A stretch of 64,000 bases of DNA from Blattabacterium sp. (Blattella germanica) str. Bge (GTDB lineage Bacteria > Bacteroidota > Bacteroidia > Flavobacteriales > Blattabacteriaceae). How positions within the stretch are numbered: position 1 is the first letter of the stretch; every line of letters begins with the position of its first letter. The stretch lies in contig NC_013454.1 of NCBI RefSeq assembly GCF_000022605.2, positions 372,001-436,000 on the forward strand, in the 5' to 3' direction. The position numbers and the translations under genes are program-made. The notes below the pieces were generated by a model. The model ran no database searches and was not told the origin of the DNA. It saw only the letters and a list, made by a program, of their open reading frames with translations. This document shows positions 53,917 to 62,967 of the stretch, in pieces.

Positions 53917-54970
53917 ATTCTTTCATGATTTCAATTAAAAATTGAACACTTTCCAATGGAAGAGCATTGTATATGCTAGCTCTATAGCCTCCTAAAAATC
54001 TATGTCCTTCCAATCCTACTATGTTTTCTTTTTTCCACATTTTATTAAATTCTTTTTCTAGTTTTTTATCTTTTAAAAAAAAGGAAACGTTCATATCAGA
54101 ACGATCTTCTTCATGTATTTTATTTTCAAATAAATTATTATTATCTATTTCATTATATAATAATTTAGCTTTGTGTTGATTTTGTTTTTCTAAAACAGAA
54201 AGACCCCCTTTGTTTTTTATCCATTCTAAAGTTAACATGGAAGTATAAATAGAAAAAACGTTTGGAGTATTTAAAATACTTTTATTTTGTATATGGATTT
54301 TATAATCCATATAAGAAGGAATGTTTCTAATGTTTCTTTTAATTTTCCCTAAAATATTTTTTTTGATTATCACAATAGTCATTCCAGCAGAACTTACGTT
54401 TTTCTGTGCAGAAGCATAAATTAAACTGAATTGGCAGAAATTTAATTTTCTACTAAAAATATCGGAAGACATATCACAAACTATTGGAACAGAAGTTTTA
54501 GGAAATATTTTCATTTGTGTTCCAACAATAGTATTATTAGATGTACAATGAAAATAATCTACATTACATGGAATTTGATAATGTTTTGATATGTGTGTAT
54601 AGTTTTGGTTTTTTCCGGAAAAAAGAATTTTTACTTTCCCAAATTTTCTTGCTTCCTTAATAGCATTTTTGGCCCAAAATCCTGTATCTAAATAAGCGGC
54701 TTCCTGATCCATTAAATTATATGGAATCATTGAAAATTGCAAGCTGGCTCCTCCTTGAAGAAATAAAATAGCATAATCATCATTCAAATTCATTACTTGT
54801 TTTACTAAACAAGTTGTTTTTTCTATTATTTCTAAAAAATCTATACTTCTATGAGAAATCTCAAGTAAAGATAAACCGGAACCATTAAAATCAATTACAG
54901 ATTGAGCTGATTTTCTGATAACTTCTTTGGGTAAAATAGAAGGGCCTGCATTGAAATTATGTATTTTCAT
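53891..54970 (-). CDS. serC: Phosphoserine aminotransferase
   Basis: SerC makes 3-phosphoserine and also serves pyridoxal phosphate synthesis. The 359-residue protein begins KIHNFNAGPSILPKEVI, has FLQGGASLQFSMIPYNL near 75, DMSSDIFSRKL, the PLP Lys in ASAQKNVSSAGMTIVI near 192 and the C-terminal EGHRFLGGYRASIYNALP. The frame is open 15 nt further up, but MKIHNFNAGP at 54970 is the typical start. Serine made here is the co-substrate of TrpB. Confidence 0.95.
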   Translation of the reverse strand: MKIHNFNAGPSILPKEVIRKSAQSVIDFNGSGLSLLEISHRSIDFLEIIEKTTCLVKQVMNLNDDYAILFLQGGASLQFSMIPYNLMDQEAAYLDTGFWAKNAIKEARKFGKVKILFSGKNQNYTHISKHYQIPCNVDYFHCTSNNTIVGTQMKIFPKTSVPIVCDMSSDIFSRKLNFCQFSLIYASAQKNVSSAGMTIVIIKKNILGKIKRNIRNIPSYMDYKIHIQNKSILNTPNVFSIYTSMLTLEWIKNKGGLSVLEKQNQHKAKLLYNEIDNNNLFENKIHEEDRSDMNVSFFLKDKKLEKEFNKMWKKENIVGLEGHRFLGGYRASIYNALPLESVQFLIEIMKEFERRHDRK

Positions 54971-55001
54971 AAATAAATAGAACAACTAATTCTTTTCAAA
55001 A

Positions 55002-56372
55002 TTAAAAAAAAATACCAATTGAAATTGTAAGATTCGTAGGTAATAACTCAATTATATTTTTATACCTAATATTTTTTTGTTTTTTTGTTATTTTAAATCT
55101 ATCATCTAAACGATTTCCTACAACCAAAATAATATCCCCATTTCCATTAATTAATAACCATGTTTGTTCTTTTTCTAAAAGAGAAAATTTTTTTTCTTTA
55201 TAATACTTGCTTAATTTTTTTTTCCCTTTCATTTTGAAAGGGAAAAAAAAATCTCCCTTCCTCCATGTTCTTAAAAGCAATGGAAATTGAATTTTATCAA
55301 AATCTATAAGAAACATTTTCTCTTTCTCTTGATCTTCTTTTTTTGGATTCAAAAGAAACTTCATATCAATGGGTAAGGGTGTTTGAACAACATTTCTTAT
55401 ATCCGGTATAGCATAAGTTTTATTTTCTGATAAAAATTTTCTGTAAACTAAAATCCAATCATTTCTGTTTTTAATAATACGATATTTTTTTGATATAAGT
55501 TGCTTCCCCGATTGTGCATAAATAAGATTTTTTAGACTTTTTACATTGTAAAATCCATATGGAGAAAATAATTTGAATAAATAAAAGGATAAAGGTTGCA
55601 ATTTTTCTATTTTATTACATTTTATTTTCCAAATAAATGGATGATTTTTTTTATCAACTGTAATTTCATGATATACTTTTTTTATTTTTTCTTCTATTAA
55701 AAAATTTTCATCATAAAGATGATTTATGGTTTTTTTAAAACCTTTGCAAAAGAAAGATGAGAAATAGGAAAATTTAGATAAAATAAAACGAATTTTATTT
55801 CTCAAATATTTAGTTTCCAGATTACTGCTATCCAATCTCCATTTTATATTTTTTATTTTAGCATAATGCAGAATTTCTTCTTTAGTAAAATCGGAAAGAG
55901 GACGTATGAATTTTCCATTTTTTTTAGGAATCCCTAACAATCCTTTAATTCCAGTTCCTCTCAAAATATTAAGAAAAAAAGTTTCTATAGAATCATTAAG
56001 ATGATGCCCTAACACTATGTAGTCGTAATCTATTTTTTTTAACAATTCAAAAAACCAATCATATCTAAGTTTTCTAGCGGCCATTTGTATGGATAATTTA
56101 TTTTTTTTAGAAAAATTTAAAGTATCAAATCTTTTAACATGACAAATAATGTTTTTTTTTGTACAAAAATTTTTTATAAAAACTTCGTCTTCATCAGATT
56201 CTTGATTTCTCAGTGTAAAATTACAATGAGCTACCTCTAATTCAATATTAGAAAGATCAAGTAACAAATTGACTAGCACCATACTATCTAGTCCTCCACT
56301 TACAGCAACACATATTTTATTCTTTAATGAAAAATATTTTCTAATTTTTTCTATATGATCATATGTTATCAT
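55002..56372 (-). CDS. tilS: tRNA(Ile)-lysidine synthase
   Basis: TilS modifies C34 of tRNA-Ile (CAU) to lysidine so that it reads AUA, essential in an AT-rich genome full of ATA codons. The 456-residue protein has the PP-loop ICVAVSGGLDSMVLVNLL near residue 20, YIVLGHHLNDSIETFFLNIL near 115, RGTGIKGLLGIP and FIRPLSDFTKEEI, then C-terminal TilS domains ending with DRFKITKKQK and NIIELLPTNL. Its start overlaps the aroK stop by 4 nt. Confidence 0.94.
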   Translation of the reverse strand: MITYDHIEKIRKYFSLKNKICVAVSGGLDSMVLVNLLLDLSNIELEVAHCNFTLRNQESDEDEVFIKNFCTKKNIICHVKRFDTLNFSKKNKLSIQMAARKLRYDWFFELLKKIDYDYIVLGHHLNDSIETFFLNILRGTGIKGLLGIPKKNGKFIRPLSDFTKEEILHYAKIKNIKWRLDSSNLETKYLRNKIRFILSKFSYFSSFFCKGFKKTINHLYDENFLIEEKIKKVYHEITVDKKNHPFIWKIKCNKIEKLQPLSFYLFKLFSPYGFYNVKSLKNLIYAQSGKQLISKKYRIIKNRNDWILVYRKFLSENKTYAIPDIRNVVQTPLPIDMKFLLNPKKEDQEKEKMFLIDFDKIQFPLLLRTWRKGDFFFPFKMKGKKKLSKYYKEKKFSLLEKEQTWLLINGNGDIILVVGNRLDDRFKITKKQKNIRYKNIIELLPTNLTISIGIFF

Positions 56373-56884
56373 TTTATAAGAAAATTGATAATTTCTTGTA
56401 CTACTTCATTTTTAGATTTTTCACTTACATTTATTTTTTCATAAGATTTTTCATAGAAATAAGTTCTTTGTGATAAATGCTTCATAATAAATTGAAACAA
56501 TTCTTTTTTAGATAAATGAGCAATCAAAGGTCTTGTATTTTTTTCTAAAAATAATCTTTTAAATAAAGTATAACTATCCGTTTTTAAATAAAATGTTTTT
56601 GAATATTTATTTAACAAATAAATATTGTTATAAAAACAAGGAGTTCCTCCTCCAACGGACAAAACATATTCATTTTTTTTTTTAAAATTTTTTTTTAACA
56701 CAAAATGTTCTGTTCTTCTAAAAGAAAGTTCTCCCTTTTTCTTAAAAAGATTATAAATAGAATCTTTTTTTTCTTTAACAAGAATAGCATCTAAATCATA
56801 AAAATTTAAATTTATTTTCTTAGACAATTTTTTTCCTATAGAAGTTTTTCCACTTCCCATGTATCCTATTAAAGTGATTTTCAT
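56369..56884 (-). CDS. aroK: Shikimate kinase
   Basis: AroK phosphorylates shikimate, the step just before AroA (encoded at 31.7 kb). The 171-residue P-loop kinase has ITLIGYMGSGKTSIGKKLS, NFYDLDAILVKEKK, the shikimate-binding ELSFRRTEHFVL, the VLSVGGGTPC loop and the lid LFLEKNTRPLIAHLS. All motifs are intact. It overlaps tilS by 4 nt. A divergent tRNA-Lys follows on the other strand. Confidence 0.95.
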   Translation of the reverse strand: MKITLIGYMGSGKTSIGKKLSKKINLNFYDLDAILVKEKKDSIYNLFKKKGELSFRRTEHFVLKKNFKKKNEYVLSVGGGTPCFYNNIYLLNKYSKTFYLKTDSYTLFKRLFLEKNTRPLIAHLSKKELFQFIMKHLSQRTYFYEKSYEKINVSEKSKNEVVQEIINFLIK

Positions 56885-56903
56885 AAAAAAAATAAATTTA
56901 TAG

Positions 56904-56911
56904 TATATTTG
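56904..56911 (+). promoter_or_regulatory. TATATTTG -7 box of tRNA-Lys
   Basis: TATATTTG ends 19 nt before the tRNA, the right distance for a short 5' leader. No clear -33 box. Confidence 0.5.
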
Positions 56912-56930
56912 TTTTTGATTATTTTGATCA

Positions 56931-57003
56931 GACCTGATAGCTCAGCTGGTAGAGCATTACACTTTTAATGTAAGGGTCCTGGGTTCGAATCCCAGTCAGG
57001 TCA
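56931..57003 (+). tRNA. tRNA-Lys (UUU anticodon)
   Basis: This 73-nt cloverleaf has a perfect acceptor stem GACCTGA/TCAGGTC, D-arm GCTC-AGCTGGTA-GAGC, anticodon stem TTACA/TGTAA with loop CTTTTAA (anticodon TTT), and T-arm CTGGG-TTCGAAT-CCCAG. The discriminator is A; CCA is not encoded. It lies alone on the + strand between aroK and xth, both on the minus strand. Confidence 0.97.
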
Positions 57004-57012
57004 TTTTTATGA

Positions 57013-57774
57013 TTAATAAATTTCTAAAACAACAGGACAATGATCAGATAATTTTACATCCGATAACAAATAAGCATTCCTAATTTTTTCTTTTAAAGAG
57101 GAACTAACCATAACATAATCAATTCTCCAACCTTTGTTATTTTTTCTAGCATTAGAACGATAACTCCACCAACTGTAATGATGGGCTTCTTGAACGCAGT
57201 TTCTAAAACTGTCTACAAATCCTAAATTTAGAAAATGAGTCATCCATTCTCTTTCTTCTGGTAAAAAACCCGAAATTTCCTGATGTTTCATGGGGTCATA
57301 AATATCTATTTCATGATGACAAATATTGTAATCTCCACAAATAATGAGATGATTGAATTGATTTCTGATTTTTTTCACATGTGAAAAAAAATTTTTCATA
57401 AAAAAAAATTTAAAATTCAATCTTTTTTTCATGTTATTTCCTGAAGGAAGATAAAGACTAATTATTGATAGATTTTTCATATCTATGCGTAATACTCTTC
57501 CTTCTTGATCAATAGAACTCAATCCTATCCCATACTCCACATGAATGGGTTTCTCTTTACATAAAATCCCTACCCCACTATATCCTTTTTTTTCTGAAGA
57601 AAACCAATAATGATTGTATCCCAATTGATCAAAAATATTGGTGTCTATTTGTTCTGGAAAAGCTTTGATCTCTTGTAAACACAAAATATCTGGATTACTG
57701 CTTTCAATCCAATCAGATAATCCTTTATTAATTCCAGATCTTATCCCATTTATATTATAACTAATTATTTTCAT
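57013..57774 (-). CDS. xth: Exodeoxyribonuclease III (AP endonuclease)
   Basis: This 253-residue EEP-fold nuclease repairs abasic sites and 3' blocks. ISYNINGIRSGINKGL at the N-terminus, DILCLQEIKAFPEQ (metal Glu) near 30, the catalytic ICGDYNICHHEIDI near 145, GWRIDYVMVSSSL near 213 and the late LSDHCPVVLEI (catalytic His) are all present. One of the few DNA repair genes in the window. It is divergent from the his operon, and its 3' end lies 9 nt from tRNA-Lys. Confidence 0.95.
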   Translation of the reverse strand: MKIISYNINGIRSGINKGLSDWIESSNPDILCLQEIKAFPEQIDTNIFDQLGYNHYWFSSEKKGYSGVGILCKEKPIHVEYGIGLSSIDQEGRVLRIDMKNLSIISLYLPSGNNMKKRLNFKFFFMKNFFSHVKKIRNQFNHLIICGDYNICHHEIDIYDPMKHQEISGFLPEEREWMTHFLNLGFVDSFRNCVQEAHHYSWWSYRSNARKNNKGWRIDYVMVSSSLKEKIRNAYLLSDVKLSDHCPVVLEIY

Positions 57775-57820
57775 TTTTAAGTTGTATCATTATTTATTAT
57801 AAAATATTCAAAATAGTTTT

Positions 57821-57828
57821 TATATTTG
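57821..57828 (+). promoter_or_regulatory. TATATTTG -7 box of the his operon
   Basis: TATATTTGC is the same 9-mer as at the trp operon. The predicted start site is near 57835, at a three-codon ATG CAT TAA (57834-57842), leaving a leader of about 60 nt. No -33 box at standard spacing. Confidence 0.6.
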
Positions 57829-57856
57829 CCGTGATGCATTAATTTAATCTACTATA

Positions 57857-57890
57857 AAAAGCTTACTCTTGTAAGCTTTTGTTATTTTTT
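57857..57890 (+). terminator. Intrinsic terminator in the hisG leader (possible attenuator)
   Basis: This is a perfect 10-bp stem, AAAAGCTTAC (57857-57866) with GTAAGCTTTT (57871-57880), loop TCTT, followed by GTTATTTTTT. It ends 4 nt before the hisG ATG at 57895. The gene to the left (xth) is transcribed away from it, so its only possible target is the his transcript. No competing antiterminator arm is obvious. Confidence 0.75.
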
Positions 57891-57894
57891 CCTT

Positions 57895-58752
57895 ATGGAT
57901 AAACTAAAAATTGCTATTCAAAAATCAGGTCGTCTTTATGAAGACTCTATCAAGTTGCTGAAAGATTGCAGCATTGAAGTTAATATTGGTATAGATAAAT
58001 TAAAAACAACGGCTCTTAATTTTCCGTTAGAAATTCTTTTTTTAAGAGATGATGATATTCCTCAATATTTAGAAGATGGAGTAGCTGATATAGGAATTGT
58101 AGGAAAAAATGTTCTTTTGGAGAAAAGAAAGAAAATCAAAATAAAAGAAACTTTAGGTTTTGGGAAATGTAGACTTTCTATAGCGGTTCCTAAATCGTTA
58201 GTTTATAATAACATAAATGATTTAAATGGAAAAAGAATTGCAACAAGTTATCCTTTCTTAGTTAGGGAGTTTTTCAAAAAAAGATATATTCATGCAGAAA
58301 TTCACGAAATTTCTGGAGCTGTAGAAATTGCTCCTGGAATAGGTTTAGCAGATTGTATTTGCGATTTAGTCAGTAGTGGATCTACACTTTTTATGAATGG
58401 GCTTAAAGAAGTAGAAACAGTTCTTCAATCTGAAGCCGTATTGGCTTCACATCTACATTTAGGTTCTCCACAAAACATAATTATGGATAAATTATTATTT
58501 AGAATTAGAGCTGTAAAAAAAGCAAAAAATAATAAATATATTCTATTAAATGTTCATAATGAACGATTAGAAAAAATAATATCTTATCTTCCAGGGATTA
58601 AAAGTCCAGTAGTTCTTCCTCTAGCAAATTCAGAATGTAGTTCTGTTCATTCCGTTGTCAATGAGAATGATTTTTGGGGAATAATAGAAAACTTAAAAGC
58701 ACTTGGAGCTCAAGATATATTAGTACTTCCAATAGAAAAAATTATACTATAA
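57895..58752 (+). CDS. hisG: ATP phosphoribosyltransferase, long form (HisG)
   Basis: HisG joins ATP and PRPP in the first step of histidine synthesis. The 285-residue long form has a catalytic part (IAIQKSGRLYEDSIKLL, FLRDDDIPQYLEDGVADIGI, PGIGLADCICDLVSSGSTL, the PRPP loop) and a C-terminal ACT-like regulatory domain (about 210-285; KYILLNVHNERLEKI to LVLPIEKIIL) that senses histidine and needs no HisZ. First gene of the his operon, just behind a leader terminator. Confidence 0.96.
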   Translation: MDKLKIAIQKSGRLYEDSIKLLKDCSIEVNIGIDKLKTTALNFPLEILFLRDDDIPQYLEDGVADIGIVGKNVLLEKRKKIKIKETLGFGKCRLSIAVPKSLVYNNINDLNGKRIATSYPFLVREFFKKRYIHAEIHEISGAVEIAPGIGLADCICDLVSSGSTLFMNGLKEVETVLQSEAVLASHLHLGSPQNIIMDKLLFRIRAVKKAKNNKYILLNVHNERLEKIISYLPGIKSPVVLPLANSECSSVHSVVNENDFWGIIENLKALGAQDILVLPIEKIIL

Positions 58753-58758
58753 ACAAAT

Positions 58759-60066
58759 ATGGATAATATGATTCAAGTGTATATTCATCCTACATACAAA
58801 ACATGTCAATCTATTTTGAATAGGTCTTCGGAAAAAATTTCTCACCTAACGGATTTAGTTCTTTCCATCATAAATAATGTAAAAAATAATGGGGACACAG
58901 CCGTAAAAACTTATACAAGAAAATATGATCATGTTGATATCAAACATATTCAAGTAACAGAAGAAGATTTTCAAAAAGCAAACATGAAAGTTTCAAGTCA
59001 TTTAAGAAAATCTATAGAGATAGCATATAAAAATATCGAATGTTTTCACAAAAAACAAATACATGAAGAATCAAAAATAGAAGTTTCAACAGGAGTTTTT
59101 TGTTGGAGAAAATCTGTTCCAATAGAAAAAGTGGGTTTTTATATTCCTGGTGGATCCGCACCTTTATTGTCCACTGTCTTAATGTTAGGAGTTCCAGGAA
59201 AATTGGCAGGATGCAAAAATATTGTTTTATGTAGTCCCCCCAATAAGAATGGAGAGATTCATCCATCCGTTCTATACACAGCTAAATATGTTGGAATTAA
59301 TCAAATCTATAAAGTAGGAGGAGTTCAGGCTATTGCTGCTATGGCTTATGGAACAGAGAGTATTCCTTCCGTATACAAAATATTTGGTCCCGGAAATTGT
59401 TATGTGACAATAGCTAAGCAAATTGTATCCCAAAAAGGAATTGTATCTATAGATATGCCTGCAGGGCCTTCAGAAGTTGTTATTATGGCTGATGATGAAG
59501 CGAATCCAAAATATGTAGCCTCCGATTTACTTTCTCAATCTGAACATGATCCAGAAAGTTATATTCTTTTAGTTACTATAAATAATAAATCTTGGATAGA
59601 AAAAGTCAAAGAAGAATTAAAAAAACAATTTTATCATCTTTCTAAAAAAAAGATATTATTGAAAATCTTTAGAAAAAGTAAAATAGTTGTTTTTTCCTCT
59701 TTAGAAGAATGTATGAATTTTATCAATCAAGTAGCCCCTGAACATCTCATTATTAATTGTAATAATGTTTCTTATTGGAGTGAAAAAGTGATTAATGCTG
59801 GATCTGTTTTTTTAGGAAATTATTCTCCAGTCAGTATTGGGGATTATGCTTCCGGAACCAACCATGTATTGCCCACATATGGTTATGCAAAATCTTACAG
59901 TGGAGTATCTGTAGATAGTTTTGTTAAAAAAATAACTTTTCAAAAAATATCCAAGAAAGGATTGCAAAATTTATCGGAATGTGTAAATGTTTTATCTTCC
60001 GAAGAAGGATTAATTGCTCATAAAAAATCCATTGATATTCGATTAAAAAATGAATTTCATGAATAG
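58759..60066 (+). CDS. hisD: Histidinol dehydrogenase
   Basis: HisD performs the last two oxidations, histidinol to histidine, with NAD and zinc. The 435-residue enzyme has YIPGGSAPLLSTVLMLG near 128, KVGGVQAIAAMAYGTESIP, FGPGNCYVTIAK, DMPAGPSEVVIMADDEANP, LLSQSEHDPES and QVAPEHLIINC (catalytic Glu/His), and YASGTNHVLPTYGYAK. Intact. It follows hisG by 6 nt and overlaps hisC by 17 nt. Confidence 0.96.
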   Translation: MDNMIQVYIHPTYKTCQSILNRSSEKISHLTDLVLSIINNVKNNGDTAVKTYTRKYDHVDIKHIQVTEEDFQKANMKVSSHLRKSIEIAYKNIECFHKKQIHEESKIEVSTGVFCWRKSVPIEKVGFYIPGGSAPLLSTVLMLGVPGKLAGCKNIVLCSPPNKNGEIHPSVLYTAKYVGINQIYKVGGVQAIAAMAYGTESIPSVYKIFGPGNCYVTIAKQIVSQKGIVSIDMPAGPSEVVIMADDEANPKYVASDLLSQSEHDPESYILLVTINNKSWIEKVKEELKKQFYHLSKKKILLKIFRKSKIVVFSSLEECMNFINQVAPEHLIINCNNVSYWSEKVINAGSVFLGNYSPVSIGDYASGTNHVLPTYGYAKSYSGVSVDSFVKKITFQKISKKGLQNLSECVNVLSSEEGLIAHKKSIDIRLKNEFHE

Positions 60067-61174
60067 TAGTAGTAGAAAAAATAAAAATTATTCCAATTTT
60101 GATTTGGACTCTCTAATCAGAGAGAATATTTTCAAAGTGGATCCTTATATATCCGCAAGAACAGAACATGATAAAGAAAAAGATTCTATTTTCTTAGATG
60201 CTAATGAAAATTCTTTTGGACCACCTTTATCTTTTTTGAATTCTTATAACAGATATCCAGATCCTTTACAGAAAGAATTGAAGAAAAAAATATCTGATTT
60301 AAAAAATATTTCTCCATATAAAATATTTTTGGGGAATGGGAGCGACGAAATCATTGATTTGATTTATCGTATTTTTTCTCGTCCAGAAATAGATCATGCC
60401 ATAATTTTTCCTCCTACTTATGGAATGTATGAAGTTAGTGGAAAAATTCATGGAGTAGACATCGTAAAAATTTCTCTAACAGAGGAGGAATATCAATTAA
60501 ATTTAGAAAAAATAGAAAAATCCGTTAATCAGAATAGCAAAATTATTTTTATTTGTTCTCCAAACAATCCTACAGGAAACGATATAAAAAGAAAAGACAT
60601 TGAATTTATCACAAAAAAATTTACAGGAATTGTTGTTTTAGATGAAGCTTATATTGATTTTTCGGATCAAAAATCCTTATCCATGGAAATTGATAAATAT
60701 CCCAATTTAATTATTCTACAAACACTTTCTAAATCTTGGGGGTTAGCGGGGTTAAGAATAGGGATGGCTTTTGCTTCTGAATCCATTATTCAATGGATGA
60801 ATAAAATCAAACATCCATATAATATAAGTCTTCATTCTCAAGAAATTTCCATTAAAGCTCTTGAAAATAGAGATTTATTTTTTTATCATTTAAAAAATAT
60901 TCTTTCAGAAAGAAAATATATGATAGAATCATTAAATAAAATTCCTATTATACAAAAAGTATATCCTAGCTCTGCTAATTTTTTGTTAGTAAAAATTAAT
61001 TTTTCTTCAAAAAATCTTTATCAATATTTAATCGAAAAGAAAATTGTTGTTAGGGATCGTTCAAAAATTGTTTTATGCAATAATTGTTTAAGAATTACGA
61101 TAGGAACTCACGAGGAAAATGAGTATTTAATAGATCAAATAAAAAAATACTCCATTCAAAAAATCAAAATGTAA
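60050..61174 (+). CDS. hisC: Histidinol-phosphate aminotransferase
   Basis: This 374-residue PLP fold-type I enzyme has FLDANENSFGPPLSF at the N-terminal substrate site, FLGNGSDEIIDLIYR, FPPTYGMYEV, FICSPNNPTGNDIKRKDI, VLDEAYIDFSDQ, the PLP Lys in LQTLSKSWGLAGLRIGMAF near 226 and VRDRSKIVLCNNCLRITIGT near the end. ATG 60050 overlaps hisD by 17 nt; Met4 (60059) would reduce the overlap to 8 nt. The stop and the hisB ATG share one base (TAATG). Confidence 0.95.
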   Translation: MNFMNSSSRKNKNYSNFDLDSLIRENIFKVDPYISARTEHDKEKDSIFLDANENSFGPPLSFLNSYNRYPDPLQKELKKKISDLKNISPYKIFLGNGSDEIIDLIYRIFSRPEIDHAIIFPPTYGMYEVSGKIHGVDIVKISLTEEEYQLNLEKIEKSVNQNSKIIFICSPNNPTGNDIKRKDIEFITKKFTGIVVLDEAYIDFSDQKSLSMEIDKYPNLIILQTLSKSWGLAGLRIGMAFASESIIQWMNKIKHPYNISLHSQEISIKALENRDLFFYHLKNILSERKYMIESLNKIPIIQKVYPSSANFLLVKINFSSKNLYQYLIEKKIVVRDRSKIVLCNNCLRITIGTHEENEYLIDQIKKYSIQKIKM

Positions 61175-62340
61175 TGAAAAAAATATTGTTCATTGATAGA
61201 GATGGAACTATTATACGAGAAAATCCTCCTACATATCAAATTGATTCTATTGAAAAAATCAGTTTTTATCCAAAGGTTATATTTTTTTTGTCAAAAATAG
61301 TAGAAGAATTGAATTATGATTTAGTAATGGTTACCAATCAAGATGGTTTAGGAACAGAGAAATTTCCTGAAAAAATATTTTGGCCTGTTCATAATCATAT
61401 TTTAAATGTTTTAAGGACAGAAGGAATTAATTTTTCTTCCATTCATATAGATAAAACGTTTCCAGAAGAAAAATCTTCTACGAGAAAACCTGAAATAGGA
61501 ATGCTTACTTCTTATTTACAATCTGATTTATACAACATTTCTAAATCTTTTGTTATTGGAGATCGATTAAATGATGTTTTTTTAGCTAAAAATTTGGGAT
61601 GTAAATCTATATGGATTAAAGAAAATCATCATTATAAAAATCTAACAAAAGAAGAAAAAGATTATTATTCAACTATAGAGGAAAAAGATTTAAAAAAAAT
61701 AATATCCTTAAAAACGGATAATTGGGAGGATATTTATGAATATTTATTGTCTATTAGCACCAAAAGATTGGTCCACCAACGGACAACATTAGAAACCAAT
61801 GTCAAAATTTCTATTTTTTTAAATGGAAAAGGAAGAGCTCACATTCAAACAGGACTTGGATTTTTTGATCATCTTTTACAACAAATAGCATTTCACAGTT
61901 CTATAGATCTAAATATTCAAACAAAAGGAGACCTTTATGTAGACGAACATCATACTATAGAAGATACAGGGATTGCTTTAGGAGAAATTTTTGATCAAGC
62001 TTTAGGAAATAAGAAAGGAATAGAACGTTATGGATTCTATTTGATCCCTATGGATGATAGTTTATCTACAGTAGCATTAGATATTGGAGGAAGAAGTCAA
62101 TTGGTATGGAAAACAAGATTTTTTAGAGAAAAAATAGGAAAAGTTCCTACAGAGATGTTTTATCATTTTTTTAAATCTTTTTCTTTATCTGCAAAATGCA
62201 ATCTGTATATTCATGCTACAGGAAAAAATGAACATCATAAAATAGAATCTATTTTTAAATGCTTTGCAAAAGCCCTTAAAATGGCAATAAGAAAAAATTA
62301 TTCGAATAATAAAATACCTAGTTCAAAAGGACTATTGTAA
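61174..62340 (+). CDS. hisB: Bifunctional histidinol-phosphatase / imidazoleglycerol-phosphate dehydratase
   Basis: This 388-residue fusion has an N-terminal HAD phosphatase (about 1-165) with the nucleophile in FIDRDGTIIREN, VTNQDGLG and FVIGDRLNDVFLAKNLGC. The C-terminal dehydratase (about 200-388) has GFFDHLLQQIAFHS, the metal site DEHHTIEDTGIALGE, DIGGRSQLV and EHHKIESIFKCFAKAL. The usual Cys-rich zinc loop of the phosphatase is not seen; the region reads DKTFPEEKSSTRKPEIGML. The fused form is usual in Bacteroidota and enterics. Confidence 0.95.
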   Translation: MKKILFIDRDGTIIRENPPTYQIDSIEKISFYPKVIFFLSKIVEELNYDLVMVTNQDGLGTEKFPEKIFWPVHNHILNVLRTEGINFSSIHIDKTFPEEKSSTRKPEIGMLTSYLQSDLYNISKSFVIGDRLNDVFLAKNLGCKSIWIKENHHYKNLTKEEKDYYSTIEEKDLKKIISLKTDNWEDIYEYLLSISTKRLVHQRTTLETNVKISIFLNGKGRAHIQTGLGFFDHLLQQIAFHSSIDLNIQTKGDLYVDEHHTIEDTGIALGEIFDQALGNKKGIERYGFYLIPMDDSLSTVALDIGGRSQLVWKTRFFREKIGKVPTEMFYHFFKSFSLSAKCNLYIHATGKNEHHKIESIFKCFAKALKMAIRKNYSNNKIPSSKGLL

Positions 62341-62360
62341 AAATCTTTGAATGAAAAATT

Positions 62361-62951
62361 ATGAAAACAATTATCATAAAATATCCTGCAGGAAATGTCC
62401 AGTCGGTTCTTTTTTCTCTAGAAAGGATAGGAGTACAAGCCTTAGTAACAGATTCTAAGGAATCTATTCAAAATGCGGAAAAAGTTATTTTACCAGGAGT
62501 AGGAGAAGCTAATTGTGCTATGAAATATTTAAAAGAAAAAAAATTGGATATCCTTTTATCTGAATTAGAACAACCTGTATTGGGAATATGTTTGGGAATG
62601 CAATTACTTTGTAAATATTCAGAAGAAAGTAGTACTACATGTATAGGAATTTTTGATTTATTGGTTAAAAAATTTGAATCAAAAGATAAAAATGATAAAA
62701 TTCCTCAAATAGGTTGGAATACGATTCATAACCTGAAAGGTCCTTTATTTGAAAAAATTCCAGATGGAAGTTATCAATATTTTGTTCATAGTTATTATGC
62801 TCCTTTGGGAAAATACACAACAGCAAAAACAGAATATATAGTTTCTTATAGTGCCGCATTACAAAAAAATAATTTTTATGCTGTACAATTTCATCCAGAA
62901 AAATCTTCTTATGTAGGACATAAAATACTAGAAAATTTTATCCGATTATAA
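62361..62951 (+). CDS. hisH: Imidazole glycerol phosphate synthase, glutaminase subunit HisH
   Basis: This 196-residue class I amidotransferase passes ammonia to HisF. NVQSVLFSLERIG near residue 12, VILPGVGEANCAMKYL, the nucleophile in VLGICLGMQLLC near 77, PQIGWNTI, FVHSYYAP and VQFHPEKSSYVG with the His/Glu pair are all present. It lies 20 nt after hisB and 16 nt before hisA. Confidence 0.95.
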   Translation: MKTIIIKYPAGNVQSVLFSLERIGVQALVTDSKESIQNAEKVILPGVGEANCAMKYLKEKKLDILLSELEQPVLGICLGMQLLCKYSEESSTTCIGIFDLLVKKFESKDKNDKIPQIGWNTIHNLKGPLFEKIPDGSYQYFVHSYYAPLGKYTTAKTEYIVSYSAALQKNNFYAVQFHPEKSSYVGHKILENFIRL

Positions 62952-62967
62952 AAAAAAATGGTTAACG

